This document shows, piece by piece, positions 45,923 through 59,264 of a stretch of DNA of 64,000 nucleotides. The stretch covers positions 248,001 to 312,000 of the forward strand of contig NZ_JACHLK010000005.1 of the NCBI RefSeq assembly GCF_014207955.1, in the 5' to 3' direction. The notes under the pieces are model-generated. The model was given only the letters and a program-made list of their open reading frames with translations, was not told where the DNA came from and did no database searches. The first letter of the stretch is position 1; every line of letters begins with the position of its first letter. Source of the DNA: Acidovorax soli. GTDB taxonomy: Bacteria; Pseudomonadota; Gammaproteobacteria; Burkholderiales; Burkholderiaceae_C. The position numbers were made by a program, and so were the translations under genes.

Positions 45923-46447
45923 TCAGTGCAGCAGGTCGTTGCCGGGTGCCTGCGGCTGGATGCGGAAAAAGCCCGTGCCCGCCGTGCCGCGCCCGATCTC
46001 GTCCTCGGTGGCTTCGCGCACGGCCTGCACCTTCAGTTGCAGGCGCAGGGCAATGCCGGCCAGCGGGTGGTTGCCGTCCAGCACCACATGCTCGGGGTAG
46101 ATCTCGGCCACGGTGTAGAGCGCATCGCGCGGCGCATCGGGGTTCACCCCTGCGGGCAGGGCGGCTCCGTCGAAGGTCATGCCTTCCTCGATCTCGGGCG
46201 GGAACAGCGAGCGCGGCTCCAGGAACAGCAATTGGTCGTTGAAGTCGCCAAAGGCGTCCTCGGGCTCCAGGTGCAGGGCCAGCGAGGCGCCAGCGCTGTG
46301 GCCCTGCAAGGCCTCCTCGATGCGGGGCAGCAGGTCATCGCCGCCGACCAGGAACTCCACCGGCTCGTCGAGCACGTCGAGTTCCTCGCCCAGGGTGTCC
46401 TTGAGGATCCAGGTCAAAGCGACCACACATTGTTCGGTAATTTCCAT
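45923..46447 (-). CDS. SlyD-type FKBP peptidyl-prolyl isomerase
   Basis: This 174-residue protein starts at ATG 46447 (MEITEQCVV). The FKBP core has LDVLDEPVEFLVGGDDLLPRI and PEDAFGDFNDQLL, and an insert-in-flap chaperone domain (about 80-130) follows. DGNHPLAGIALRLQLKVQAV is the diagnostic SlyD/FkpB segment. It lacks the His-rich metal-binding tail of E. coli SlyD, so it is nearer FkpB/SlyD-like proteins without a nickel role. It is divergent from the JmjC gene with only 53 bp between the starts. Confidence 0.92.
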   Translation of the reverse strand: MEITEQCVVALTWILKDTLGEELDVLDEPVEFLVGGDDLLPRIEEALQGHSAGASLALHLEPEDAFGDFNDQLLFLEPRSLFPPEIEEGMTFDGAALPAGVNPDAPRDALYTVAEIYPEHVVLDGNHPLAGIALRLQLKVQAVREATEDEIGRGTAGTGFFRIQPQAPGNDLLH

Positions 46448-46500
46448 AGGAGAATTGTCGCAGTTTGACCCACCGCCCTGCAAAGGGCCGCACAGTACCC

Positions 46501-47640
46501 ATGGACGCCCACCAACCCCTGACCCTTCTGGGAGGCCTCACGCCCGCCCAGTTCATGCGCCGCCACTGGCACAAGAAGCCGCTCCTGGTGCGCCAGGCCA
46601 TCCCGGGCTTCCAGGCGCCGGTGCCGCGCGCGGACCTGTTCGACCTGGCCGGGCAGGAGGGGGTGGAGTCGCGCCTGGTGCAGCAATTGCGCGGCGCCTG
46701 GAAGCTGCGCCAGGGGCCCTTCGCGCGCCGCGCGCTGCCCTCGCTCAAGCAGCCCGACTGGACGCTGCTGGTGCAGGGCGTGGACCTGCACGACGCGGGG
46801 GTGCACGCGCTGATGCAGCAGTTCCGCTTCGTGCCCGAGGCACGCCTGGACGACCTCATGATCAGCTATGCCAGCGACGGCGGCGGCGTGGGCCCGCACT
46901 TTGACAGCTACGACGTGTTCCTGCTGCAGGCCCATGGCAAGCGGCGCTGGCGCATCGGCCGGCAGAAGGACCTCACGCTCAAGGAGGGCATCCCGCTCAA
47001 GGTGCTGGCGCAGTTCGAGCCCGAGGAGGAGTTCGTGCTCGAGCCCGGCGACATGCTCTACCTGCCGCCGCGCTATGCGCATGACGGCATCGCCGAGGGC
47101 GAGTGCATGACCTATTCCATCGGCTTTCGCGCCCCGGCGCGGGCCGAGCTCGCCAATGAGCTGCTGGTGCGCCTGACCGATGAGGCCCAGGAAGGCGATG
47201 TGCCCGTGCTCTACCGCGATCCGCGCCAGGAGGCCGTGGAGCAGCCCGCCGCCATTCCGGCCAGCCTGCAGGATTTTGCCCGCGAGGCCCTGGCCAAGGC
47301 CCTGGCAGAGCCGCTGGCGCTGGAGCGCGCCTTGGGCGAGTACCTGACCGAACCCAAGCCCAATGTCTGGTTCGACCCCGATGCATCGGGCGCCATGATC
47401 GAGAGCGTGGTGCTGGACCGCCGCACGCGCATGATGTATGACGCCCACCATGTGTTCATCAACGGCGAGAGCTACCGCGCCGGCGGGCGCGACGCCACGC
47501 TGATGCGCCGCCTGGCCGACCAGCGGCGCCTGTCCGGGCGCGAGATGGCGCGCGCCAGCGACGATGCGTTGGAACTGATATCGTCCTGGTGCGATGCGGG
47601 TTGGGCGCACGCGGACACCGACCATACCGAAGGGGACTGA
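46501..47640 (+). CDS. JmjC/cupin 2-oxoglutarate oxygenase (ribosomal oxygenase RoxA/YcfD type)
   Basis: This 379-residue Fe(II)/2-oxoglutarate oxygenase starts at ATG 46501. The iron triad is H133 and D135 (GPHFDSYD) and H194 (RYAHDG). LLGGLTPAQFMRRHWHKKPLLVRQA at the start and GKRRWRIGRQ in the barrel match the YcfD family, which hydroxylates an arginine of ribosomal protein L16. A dimerisation helix region and a winged-helix C-terminus (residues 250-379) are present. The next gene starts 2 bp later and is co-transcribed. Confidence 0.93.
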   Translation: MDAHQPLTLLGGLTPAQFMRRHWHKKPLLVRQAIPGFQAPVPRADLFDLAGQEGVESRLVQQLRGAWKLRQGPFARRALPSLKQPDWTLLVQGVDLHDAGVHALMQQFRFVPEARLDDLMISYASDGGGVGPHFDSYDVFLLQAHGKRRWRIGRQKDLTLKEGIPLKVLAQFEPEEEFVLEPGDMLYLPPRYAHDGIAEGECMTYSIGFRAPARAELANELLVRLTDEAQEGDVPVLYRDPRQEAVEQPAAIPASLQDFAREALAKALAEPLALERALGEYLTEPKPNVWFDPDASGAMIESVVLDRRTRMMYDAHHVFINGESYRAGGRDATLMRRLADQRRLSGREMARASDDALELISSWCDAGWAHADTDHTEGD

Positions 47641-47642
47641 CC

Positions 47643-48179
47643 GTGACCCAGGATCTCACCACCACTGCCGCGGACGGTGCGTCCGCGCCGCCGGCCGGGC
47701 TGCCGTCCGGCCGCTTTGCCAGCCGCGAGACCTTCATCCAGCTGGTGCGCGATGCGCTGGCCACGGCGGCGCGCGAGGGTTGGGGGGAGATCGTGGTCAG
47801 CGATGCCAATTTCCACGACTGGCCGCTGGGCGAGCGTGCCGTGGCCGAGTCGCTGCAGGCTTGGGCCAAGACGGGCCGGCGCTTCACCATGCTGGCCGGC
47901 TCCTACGACGACGTGATCCGGCGCCATGCGCGCTTCGTGCGCTGGCGCGGCACCTGGGACCACATCATCACCTGCCGCCGTGCGGGATCGGCCGACCCGC
48001 TCGACATTCCCAGTGTGTTATGGTCGCCGCAGTGGGTGATGCACCGGCTGGACCCTGAGCGCTCGGTCGGTGTCACGGGCAGCGAGCCCGACCGCCGCGT
48101 GCTGGTGCGCGAAACCCTCAACGACTGGCTGCACGGAAAGAGTGCGCCGGGCTTCCCTGCCTCGACCCTCGGGCTGTAG
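47643..48179 (+). CDS. conserved protein of unknown function downstream of the oxygenase
   Basis: This 178-residue soluble protein starts at GTG 47643 (VTQDLTTTAADG), 2 bp after the oxygenase stop. After a low-complexity start it is well ordered: FIQLVRDALATAAREGWGEIV, SDANFHDWPLGERAVAESL, LAGSYDDVIRRHARFVRWR, WDHIITCRRAGSADPLDIPS. No catalytic motif is recognised and no membrane segment is present. Its tight coupling suggests a role linked to the ribosomal oxygenase, but that is only inference. Confidence 0.8.
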   Translation: MTQDLTTTAADGASAPPAGLPSGRFASRETFIQLVRDALATAAREGWGEIVVSDANFHDWPLGERAVAESLQAWAKTGRRFTMLAGSYDDVIRRHARFVRWRGTWDHIITCRRAGSADPLDIPSVLWSPQWVMHRLDPERSVGVTGSEPDRRVLVRETLNDWLHGKSAPGFPASTLGL

Positions 48180-48247
48180 GACAACCGCCCGACTTGGTGT
48201 TTCCAGACCTTGCACCATGTGAAGGCACGGTAAACCTTGCATCGGTG

Positions 48248-48265
48248 TTAGTCAGTATTGACTAA
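48248..48265. promoter_or_regulatory. palindromic operator-like site with adjacent -10 box
   Basis: TTAGTCA (48248-48254), GTAT, TGACTAA (48259-48265) is a perfect 7-bp inverted repeat. A consensus -10 box TATAAT lies at 48273-48278, so the palindrome covers the -35 region of the promoter for the small lipoprotein gene at 48396. A bound repressor would block that promoter. The regulator is not identifiable from the site. Confidence 0.55.
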
Positions 48266-48395
48266 ATGCCAATATAATCGGCGGCTGCGCCGAAATGGTG
48301 CTACTCAAGTGCACTGTGCCAATGCGCAAGGGCTTTTTTGGAGCCGGGCGCCGTGGCTTTTCAAGATTTCTGTCTGTCCAACTAGGAAAAACCCA

Positions 48396-48644
48396 ATGAA
48401 GAACTCTCTCGTTCTGGCCGCCCTGATCGCTGCTGCTGCCCTCGCCGCTTGCGGCAAGAAGGAAGAACCCGCTCCAGCACCTGCGCCAGCACCCGTGGAA
48501 GCCCCCGCTCCAGCAGCCGCTCCTGCCGCTTCCGAAGCCGCTCCTGCTGCTTCCGACGCTGCTCCTGCCGCTTCGGACGCCGCTGCTGCCGCCAACGCTG
48601 CTGCCACGGCCGCTACCGCTGCTGCCAGCGCTGCTTCGAACTAA
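48396..48644 (+). CDS. small Ala/Pro-rich lipoprotein
   Basis: This 82-residue predicted lipoprotein starts at ATG 48396 (MKNSLVLAALIAAAALAACG) with the lipobox at LAAC (Cys19). After GKKEEP the chain is almost entirely Ala, Pro, Ser, Asp and Glu, with repeats of the kind APAASDA or APAPAP, and no folded domain. Such extended tails occur on periplasmic lipoproteins that span to peptidoglycan, or are of unknown role. A strong promoter with a palindrome and a terminator frame the gene, so it is monocistronic and likely abundant. Confidence 0.82.
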   Translation: MKNSLVLAALIAAAALAACGKKEEPAPAPAPAPVEAPAPAAAPAASEAAPAASDAAPAASDAAAAANAAATAATAAASAASN

Positions 48645-48690
48645 GCACGCCTGAACCCTGGCCGCGCCCTGGCGCAGCCTCCGGTTCAAG

Positions 48691-48722
48691 AACCCGCCCT
48701 CGACAGAGTGCGGGTTTTTTTT
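48691..48722 (+). terminator. rho-independent terminator of the small lipoprotein gene
   Basis: AACCCGC (48691-48697) pairs with GCGGGTT (48710-48716), followed by a T8 tract. It lies 47 bp after the stop codon and just before the convergent hydrolase gene. Confidence 0.88.
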
Positions 48723-48744
48723 CGCCCGTTGGTGGCTGCTCGGC

Positions 48745-49593
48745 TCAGAACAGGGAGGTGGGCAGGGGCGGCGGTGACAAGGGGCCCGCCGGCGCGGGCT
48801 GCTCGCCCACGGTGAGCCAGCCCGTGCCCAGGGCCTGGTCGGCCACCACGATGAGCTCCGGTGCCCACTGCAGCGCGCCGGCCAGCGCCTGGCGGGCCAG
48901 GTCGGGCGTGTTGTTGCGTGCGCTCAGGTGGGCGGCGGCCACCCACTTGAGGCCTTCGTGCCGCACGGCCTGCACGATGGCGGCCGTGGCCTGGTTGGCC
49001 AGGTGGCCATAGGCGCCGCCCACGCGGCGTTTGAGAAAGGCCGGGTAGGCCGAGGCGGCCAGCAGGTCCGGGTCGTGGTTGGCCTCGATGAACAGCGCGT
49101 GGCAGCCCGCCACCTGCTGCAGCACATGGGGCGTGGCGTGGCCCAGGTCGGTGAGCAGGGCCAGGTCGTGGGCACCGTCGGTGCAGCGCAGCTGCAGAGG
49201 CTCGCGTGCATCGTGCGGCACGGTGAAGGGCCGAAACGACAGCGGGCCCAGCTCGATCGGCTGCAGGTCGCGGGCCAGGGTCAGCAGGCCATCGAAATCG
49301 GGGGCACCGATGGCCATGTGCGTGCCCTGGCTCATCCACACCGGAATGCGGTGGCGCAGGGCCAGCGCATGGGCGCAGCCGATGTGGTCGGAGTGCTCGT
49401 GGGTGATGAACAGGCCGTCGATCTGCCCGATCTGCAGGCCTGCCGCCGCCAGGCGCGTCTCCAGCTGGCGCGGGCCGATGCCGCAATCGACCAGCAGGCG
49501 GCGCGTGTGCAGGCCGTCGCTGGCCTCCACCACCGTCGCATTGCCGGCGCTGCCGCTGGCCAGGTTCTTCAAACGCAGCATCTTGAAATGCAT
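48745..49593 (-). CDS. metallo-beta-lactamase-fold hydrolase (YycJ/WalJ-like)
   Basis: This 282-residue protein contains LASGSAGNATVVE, the metal-binding THEHSDHIG, a third His in VPHDAREP, and an Asp in EANHDPDLL. The order and the N-terminal SGS-GN segment place it with the YycJ/WalJ and PhnP-like branch, whose members act on nucleic acids or cyclic phosphodiesters. It is the last gene of the dapA-bamC group, 61 bp after bamC. The substrate is not known. Confidence 0.9.
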   Translation of the reverse strand: MHFKMLRLKNLASGSAGNATVVEASDGLHTRRLLVDCGIGPRQLETRLAAAGLQIGQIDGLFITHEHSDHIGCAHALALRHRIPVWMSQGTHMAIGAPDFDGLLTLARDLQPIELGPLSFRPFTVPHDAREPLQLRCTDGAHDLALLTDLGHATPHVLQQVAGCHALFIEANHDPDLLAASAYPAFLKRRVGGAYGHLANQATAAIVQAVRHEGLKWVAAAHLSARNNTPDLARQALAGALQWAPELIVVADQALGTGWLTVGEQPAPAGPLSPPPLPTSLF

Positions 49594-49654
49594 TGCGCCT
49601 GGGCCCCACCCTGCAAGGTGGCGACCAGGCGCAATCAGTGGGTGGTGGTTGGGC

Positions 49655-50752
49655 TTACTTGAGATCGTCTGCGATCACGCGCACGATGCGCTCGGCATTG
49701 GCCGAGGACTCGGGGGCGCCGGCTTCGTTGAGCACCGACACGGTGGTCGATTCGCCCTGGCTGCGCACCACGATGCGGTACTTGAGCGGCGGCACGGCGG
49801 CCGGCGTGCGGGTGAACAGCTTGCCGAAGAAGCCGGTCTCCTTCTTGTCGGCATTGGGGGCCACATAGCGCACGAAGTACAGGCCTTCGTTGCGGTTGCG
49901 GTCTTCCACGGTGAAGCCGGTGCGGTCCAGGGCCACGCCGACACGGCGCCATGCGCGGTCAAAACCTTCGCTGATCTGCACCACGGGCACATTGTTCACC
50001 GTGCTCACGGTGGCCGATTTCGCCGCGGGGGCGGCAGCGGCGGCCACGACGGCCTTGGACTGCTCCTGGCTCACGCCGAGACGGACCATCAGGCGGCGCA
50101 GGAATTCGGTTTCCAGCTCGGGGTCGGCTGCGCGCGGCTGCCACACGGTCTGGTCCTTGCTGGTGTTGCTGTAGACCTCGACCATGCCGCGGTGCGTGAT
50201 GTAGATCTCGGTGCCGCCCTTGGCATTGCGCTCCAGGCGCGTGCGGAAGCGGTCGCGCTCGCCCGTGGAGTACAGCGAGTCAATCACCTTGCCCAGCGTG
50301 GAGCGGATCAGGTCCTGCGGCAGCTTGGCGCGGTTTTCTGCCCAGTCGGTTTCCATGATGCCCAGGTTGGCCTGGTCGGTGTCCAGCGTGAAGCCGTTTT
50401 CCAGCCAGAAGTCGCGCACGGGCTCCCACAGCTTGTCGGCGGGGCGGTCGATCACCAGCCAGCGCTTGTTGCCCTCGCGCTCGATGCGCACATCACCCAG
50501 CTGCGTGGCGGCCGCGTTGGCCGTGCCCGAGGGCTGGGCCGCCTGGCTGGCCTGCAGGGCAGCGGCCGAGACGGCGCCGCCGGGCACGTTGTAGCGGGAA
50601 TCGCGCGAGAGCTGCGTGAGGTCGGGAGGCACCTCCAGCGTGGAGCCCTTGGCAGCGCTCTTGTAGTCGATCTTGTCGCCTTCGAGGACGGAGCAGGCAG
50701 ACAGGGCCACGGCCAGGGCCAGCAGGCCCGCACGGGTAGTAACAGCGTTCAC
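49655..50752 (-). CDS. bamC: outer-membrane assembly lipoprotein BamC
   Basis: BamC is an accessory lipoprotein of the BAM complex that folds beta-barrel proteins into the outer membrane. The 365-residue protein has a lipobox ALSAC (Cys20), the N-terminal BamD-binding stretch KIDYKSAAKGSTLEVPPDL, and two helix-grip domains (RWLVIDRPADKLWEPVRDFW and VPVVQISEGFDRAWRRVGVA). It follows dapA by 44 bp, the same pairing as in E. coli, where it was first called dapX/nlpB. Confidence 0.95.
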   Translation of the reverse strand: MNAVTTRAGLLALAVALSACSVLEGDKIDYKSAAKGSTLEVPPDLTQLSRDSRYNVPGGAVSAAALQASQAAQPSGTANAAATQLGDVRIEREGNKRWLVIDRPADKLWEPVRDFWLENGFTLDTDQANLGIMETDWAENRAKLPQDLIRSTLGKVIDSLYSTGERDRFRTRLERNAKGGTEIYITHRGMVEVYSNTSKDQTVWQPRAADPELETEFLRRLMVRLGVSQEQSKAVVAAAAAPAAKSATVSTVNNVPVVQISEGFDRAWRRVGVALDRTGFTVEDRNRNEGLYFVRYVAPNADKKETGFFGKLFTRTPAAVPPLKYRIVVRSQGESTTVSVLNEAGAPESSANAERIVRVIADDLK

Positions 50753-50796
50753 GCGAAGTTCCTTGGAGTGTCAGGGTTCGGGCGCAGCCCGGGTTG

Positions 50797-51693
50797 TTAG
50801 ATCAGGCCGGCCGAGCGCAGGGCCGCTTCGACCACGGCCTCATTGGCCTGGGTGAGCGGGGTCATGGGCAGGCGCAGGGTGCCACCGCACAGCCCCATGC
50901 GGGCCACGGCCCACTTCACGGGGATGGGATTGGCTTCGACGAAGAGCTGCTTGTGCACGGGCATCAGCTGGAACTGGATCTCCATCGCGCGCTGCACGTT
51001 GCCGCTCGTCGCGGCCACGCACAGCTCGTGCATCAGGCGCGGGGCCACGTTGGCCGTCACGCTCACGTTGCCATGGCCACCGCACAGCATCAGGGCCACG
51101 GCGGTCGGGTCGTCGCCCGAGTAGATGCCAAAACCCTTGGGGGCTTCGCGGATCAGCCACTGCGCGCGCTCGATATTGCCTGTGGCTTCCTTGATACCGA
51201 TGATGCCCGGCACCTGGGCCAGGCGCAGCACGGTGTCGTGCTGCATGTCGGCCACCGAGCGGCCGGGCACGTTGTACAGAATGGTGGGCAGGTCGCCCAC
51301 GGCCTCGGCAATGGCCTTGAAATGCTGGTACTGGCCCTCTTGCGTGGGCTTGTTGTAGTAGGGCACGACCTGCAGCTGCGAGTCGGCGCCCACCTTCTTG
51401 GCGAAGCGCGCCAGTTCGATGGCCTCGGCCGTGGAATTGGCGCCGCAGCCGGCCATGATGGGCACGCGCTTGGCGGCCTGCTCCACGGACACGCGGATGA
51501 TCTCGCAATGCTCTTCGACGTTCACCGTGGGCGACTCGCCCGTGGTGCCCACGACGCCGATGCAGTCGGTGCCTTCGGCGATGTGCCAGTCGATCAGTTT
51601 GCGCAGCGCCGGGTAGTCGACGCTACCGTCCTCATGCAAGGGGGTGACGAGGGCGACGATGCTGCCGGTGAGAGGCACGGAGGAAGATGTCAT
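50797..51693 (-). CDS. dapA: 4-hydroxy-tetrahydrodipicolinate synthase
   Basis: DapA condenses pyruvate with aspartate semialdehyde at the start of the lysine and diaminopimelate branch. The 298-residue barrel protein has [24 protein letters not shown], the catalytic Tyr in YNVPGRS, and the Schiff-base lysine K168 in GIKEATGN. It lies 32 bp downstream of the methyltransferase gene and leads into bamC. Confidence 0.97.
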   Translation of the reverse strand: MTSSSVPLTGSIVALVTPLHEDGSVDYPALRKLIDWHIAEGTDCIGVVGTTGESPTVNVEEHCEIIRVSVEQAAKRVPIMAGCGANSTAEAIELARFAKKVGADSQLQVVPYYNKPTQEGQYQHFKAIAEAVGDLPTILYNVPGRSVADMQHDTVLRLAQVPGIIGIKEATGNIERAQWLIREAPKGFGIYSGDDPTAVALMLCGGHGNVSVTANVAPRLMHELCVAATSGNVQRAMEIQFQLMPVHKQLFVEANPIPVKWAVARMGLCGGTLRLPMTPLTQANEAVVEAALRSAGLI

Positions 51694-51725
51694 GTCCGCA
51701 GGGGTGAACGGGATAAAAGAGCATT

Positions 51726-52280
51726 CTAACTAGGCCGGCTGGCCAGCCGATGTCTTGGTGGCTCCCCGGTACCCCCAAGTTCCCGCACCGCCGTGATGCG
51801 TTGCACGAAACGCGCGGGTTCTTCGAGGAAGCCGTCCTCGTAGGCCACCGTGCGCAGGCTGGCGCAGGCGGCCAGCAATTCACCGGGCTGCAGTAGGAAT
51901 TCGGGCCGCGCAGGGCGGCCCACGGTTTCGTTACCGTGTGCAAAGGTTTCATAGACCAGTACGCCGCCCGGGGCCAGGCTGGCCACCAGGGTGGGGAACA
52001 GCGGCCGCCAGAGGTAGTTGGTGACCACCACCGCGCCGAACTGGCGCCCGGCAAAGGGCCAGGGGCCGTTTTCAATGTCGGCGCAGACCATTTCGCCCAG
52101 GTGGGCCGATGCCGCCACCGCCTCGGCGGATCGGTCCACGCCCACCACCGCATGGCCCAGGCCGTGCAGCCAACGCAGGTGGCGCCCGGCACCGCAGGCC
52201 ACATCAAGCACCGTGCTGCCCGGGGCGATCAGGTGCGACCAGCGGCGCACCCAGTCCGAGGGAAATTCAGATCCGCGCAT
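51726..52280 (-). CDS. class I SAM-dependent methyltransferase
   Basis: The predicted protein has 184 residues from ATG 52280 ([14 protein letters not shown]), chosen because the family core starts there; an in-frame ATG 16 codons upstream is possible. Motif I is [15 protein letters not shown], motif [13 protein letters not shown], and motif [15 protein letters not shown], as in TehB/UbiE-like small-molecule methyltransferases. The substrate is unknown. It lies upstream of dapA on the same strand and follows a small membrane-protein gene. Confidence 0.88.
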   Translation of the reverse strand: MRGSEFPSDWVRRWSHLIAPGSTVLDVACGAGRHLRWLHGLGHAVVGVDRSAEAVAASAHLGEMVCADIENGPWPFAGRQFGAVVVTNYLWRPLFPTLVASLAPGGVLVYETFAHGNETVGRPARPEFLLQPGELLAACASLRTVAYEDGFLEEPARFVQRITAVRELGGTGEPPRHRLASRPS

Positions 52281-52338
52281 CCGGTGGTGGTTGATTTTGC
52301 TATTGAAATGGGAGCGCCCAGCGCCCACAGGGGAAGCC

Positions 52339-52506
52339 CTAGAAGCAGCTCCATACCTTGTCGGCCAGCAGCACCATGAATTCTGGGGCCGTGTACAGGC
52401 CGAACACCGCCAGGCAGGCCAGGATGGAGGCCGTCCAGGCCAGCACCCGCCACACCAGCGGCAGGGCCGGGGCGTGCGAGGGTGTCGGTTCGGGCGTGGC
52501 AGGCAT
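52339..52506 (-). CDS. small single-pass membrane protein
   Basis: This 55-residue reading frame runs from ATG 52506 (MPATPEPTPSHAPALPLVW) to TAG 52339. It has a Pro-rich hydrophilic start and one membrane helix (VLAWTASILACLAVFGLYTA), ending in VWSCF. The clean layout and its place between the MFS carrier and the methyltransferase on the same strand suggest a real gene, but its family is not known to me. Length and composition are the only evidence. Confidence 0.55.
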   Translation of the reverse strand: MPATPEPTPSHAPALPLVWRVLAWTASILACLAVFGLYTAPEFMVLLADKVWSCF

Positions 52507-52531
52507 GGAGATCAGGTATTTCAACCCGCCA

Positions 52532-53749
52532 TCATGCAGGAACCGGGGCCCTGCGCTGGATAGGGCTTTCCTTGACCGGCAGGTTCACCAGGGCCGCGAA
52601 CACGCCCAGGGCGATGGCGATGTACCAGACGATGTCGTAGCTGCCCGTGGCGTCGTAGAGGTAGCCGCCCAGCCAGACGCCCAGGAAGCTGCCGATCTGG
52701 TGGCTGAAGAACACAAAGCCGCCCAGCATGGACAGATGCTGCACGCCGAAGATCTGGGCGATGGTGGCATTGGTCGGCGGGATGGTGGACAGCCACAGCG
52801 TGCCCATCACGGCCGAGAAGATGTAGACCGAGGCCGGCGACAGCGGCGCCACCAGGAAGATGGCGATGGCCACGGCCCGCGCAAAGTAGATGAAGGCCAG
52901 GATGTAGCGCTTTTGCAGGCGCTGGCCCAGGGTACCGGCGATGTAGGTGCCGAACACGTTGAACAGGCCGATCAGCGCCAGCGCGTAGCTGGCCACCTGG
53001 GGCGAGAGGCCGTTGTCCTTGAGGTAGCTGGGCATGTGCACGCCGATGAACACCACCTGGAAGCCGCAGACGAAGTAGCCCGCCATGAGCAGGGTGAAAC
53101 TGGGGTAGCGAAAGGCCTCCAGCAGCGCCTGGGCGACGGTCTGGTCGCGCTTGACCGGGGCCGTGCCCTTGAAGCCTGGCTCGCGCAGGCCAAAGGCCAG
53201 GGGCACGATGAGCAGCACCGCCAGCGACAAGGTCAGCAGCGCCTGCTGCCAGCCGAAGCTGGCGATCAGCCAGCCTTCCAGGGGCACCATGAGGAACTGG
53301 CCGAAGGAGCCGGCCGCCGCGGCCACACCCATGGCCCAGGAGCGCTTCTCGGGTGCGATCTGGCGGCCCAGGACGCCGTAGATCACGGCGTAGGTCGTGC
53401 CCGCCTGGGCGGCGCCGATCAGTACACCCGTGGTCAGTGCAAACAGCAGCGGGGTGGGCGACAGGGCCATGCCGGCCAGGCCCGCAGCGTACAGCGCGGC
53501 GCCGGCCAGCAGCACGCGGAAGGCACCGAAGCGGTCGGCCGCCATGCCGGCGAAGATGCCGATCAGGCCCCAGGAGAGGTTCTGGATGGCGATGGCCAGC
53601 GCGAAGGTCTGGCGCGTCCAGCCCATTTCCTGGGTGATGGGCTGCAGCCACAGGCCGAAGCCGTGGCGCGTGCCCATGGACAGGGTCACGATGGCTGCGC
53701 CACACGCGAGCACCTGGAACATGGACAGTTTCGGAGGATTCATAGACAT
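52532..53749 (-). CDS. MFS transporter (monocarboxylate/oxalate-type)
   Basis: This 405-residue carrier with 12 helices starts at ATG 53749 (MSMNPPKLSMFQ). MGTRHGFGLWLQPITQEMGW near the first helix and AADRFGAFRVLLAGA in the loop after helix 2 match the OFA/MCT-like branch of MFS. Members move organic acids such as formate, oxalate or monocarboxylates. The substrate here is not determinable. It is divergent from parE; the 131 bp between them hold a LexA-like box. Confidence 0.88.
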   Translation of the reverse strand: MSMNPPKLSMFQVLACGAAIVTLSMGTRHGFGLWLQPITQEMGWTRQTFALAIAIQNLSWGLIGIFAGMAADRFGAFRVLLAGAALYAAGLAGMALSPTPLLFALTTGVLIGAAQAGTTYAVIYGVLGRQIAPEKRSWAMGVAAAAGSFGQFLMVPLEGWLIASFGWQQALLTLSLAVLLIVPLAFGLREPGFKGTAPVKRDQTVAQALLEAFRYPSFTLLMAGYFVCGFQVVFIGVHMPSYLKDNGLSPQVASYALALIGLFNVFGTYIAGTLGQRLQKRYILAFIYFARAVAIAIFLVAPLSPASVYIFSAVMGTLWLSTIPPTNATIAQIFGVQHLSMLGGFVFFSHQIGSFLGVWLGGYLYDATGSYDIVWYIAIALGVFAALVNLPVKESPIQRRAPVPA

Positions 53750-53831
53750 GCGCAGAATGTAGCCAGATTGGCCGCGATCTGCCGGCACACGGCCAAGCAG
53801 TACAGTTGCCGGTCTTTCTACAGGCAAATAC

Positions 53832-53847
53832 CTGTTTTTTTATACAG
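53832..53847. promoter_or_regulatory. LexA-like (SOS) box upstream of parE
   Basis: CTGTTTTTTTATACAG fits the CTGT-N8-ACAG LexA consensus of enterobacteria and betaproteobacteria at all eight defined positions, with the A/T-only centre typical of strong sites. It ends 33 bp before the parE start and lies 83 bp upstream of the divergent MFS gene. Whether LexA controls either gene is inference. Confidence 0.5.
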
Positions 53848-53880
53848 TTTTTTCTGCGTCGCCGCACTACAATCCGCCGC

Positions 53881-55863
<1,983 letters not shown>

Positions 55864-56676
55864 GCGGCTGCGACTGCTGTGCGCAGGCCTGGTGCTGGGC
55901 CTGGCGCAGACGGCCGCCCAGGCCGACCTCTGGGCCTATGTCGATCCGCGCGGCGTGACCCATTTCGCGTCCGAGCAGGTGGATGCCAACTACCAGCTGT
56001 TCTTCAAGGGCAACGAGTTCGACTCCACGCGCGACGGGCCCTCTGGCGCGCAGCCTCTGCCCCATGCCTTGCCACCGGCGGGGGCAAGGCTGCTGGCCTT
56101 TTTCGACATCGCGCCGGACTACAAGCGCGTGAAGCACCATCTGCGCGCTGCGGCGGCCAAGCACGACGTGGACTATGAACTGTTGCAGGCCCTGATTGCC
56201 ACGGAGTCGGGCTTCGATGCCGATGCCGTCTCGCCCAAGGGCGCGGTGGGGCTCATGCAGGTGATGCCGGCCACGGCGGCGCGCTTCGGCGTGAACGCCG
56301 ACGCCAAGCGCTCGGTAGAGAAGAAGCTCACCGATCCGGCCGTGAACGTGCCCACGGGCACGCGCTACCTGCGCCACCTGCTCGACCTGTTCCCCGAACG
56401 CCTGGACCTGGCGCTGGCCGCCTACAACGCGGGCGAGGGCGCCGTGCAGCGTGCCGGCAACCAGATCCCGGCCTACAAGGAAACGCAGAACTACGTGCGC
56501 ACCGTGCTGGGCCTGTACGCCCAGCTCAAGCCGCCGGCACCTGTGAAGAACCCGCGCACCGCCACGGGCCGCGTGCGCATGGAACTGCAGGGCGGCGCCC
56601 TGAACCGGGGCAACCTGCCGCCCGACCGCGTGGCGCAGACGCCCGCAATGACTGAACCTGAATCCCACAAGAACGA

Positions 56677-59034
<2,358 letters not shown>

Positions 59035-59053
59035 GCGACTCCGCGTCGCCTGC

Positions 59054-59079
59054 AAGCCACCCTGCGGGGTGGCTTTTTT
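59054..59079 (+). terminator. rho-independent terminator of the parE-parC operon
   Basis: AGCCACCC (59055-59062) pairs with GGGTGGCT (59067-59074) around TGCG, followed by a T6 tract. It separates the topoisomerase IV operon from the chemoreceptor gene. Confidence 0.93.
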
Positions 59080-59264
59080 GTGCGTTGCAGCATTCCACGG
59101 GTTGCTACGGATTGGACGAATGGCGGGAACGGGCGCACCATATGTGTAAAAAAGTGTCTGCCATGGCGCAGGGCAGGGGTGGATGCCGGTTTGTGCGACG
59201 ATGCTGCAAAGCCCTCCCGGCGCTGGCCGGCTGACCTTGAAACCATCGACAACGACAGGAGACC

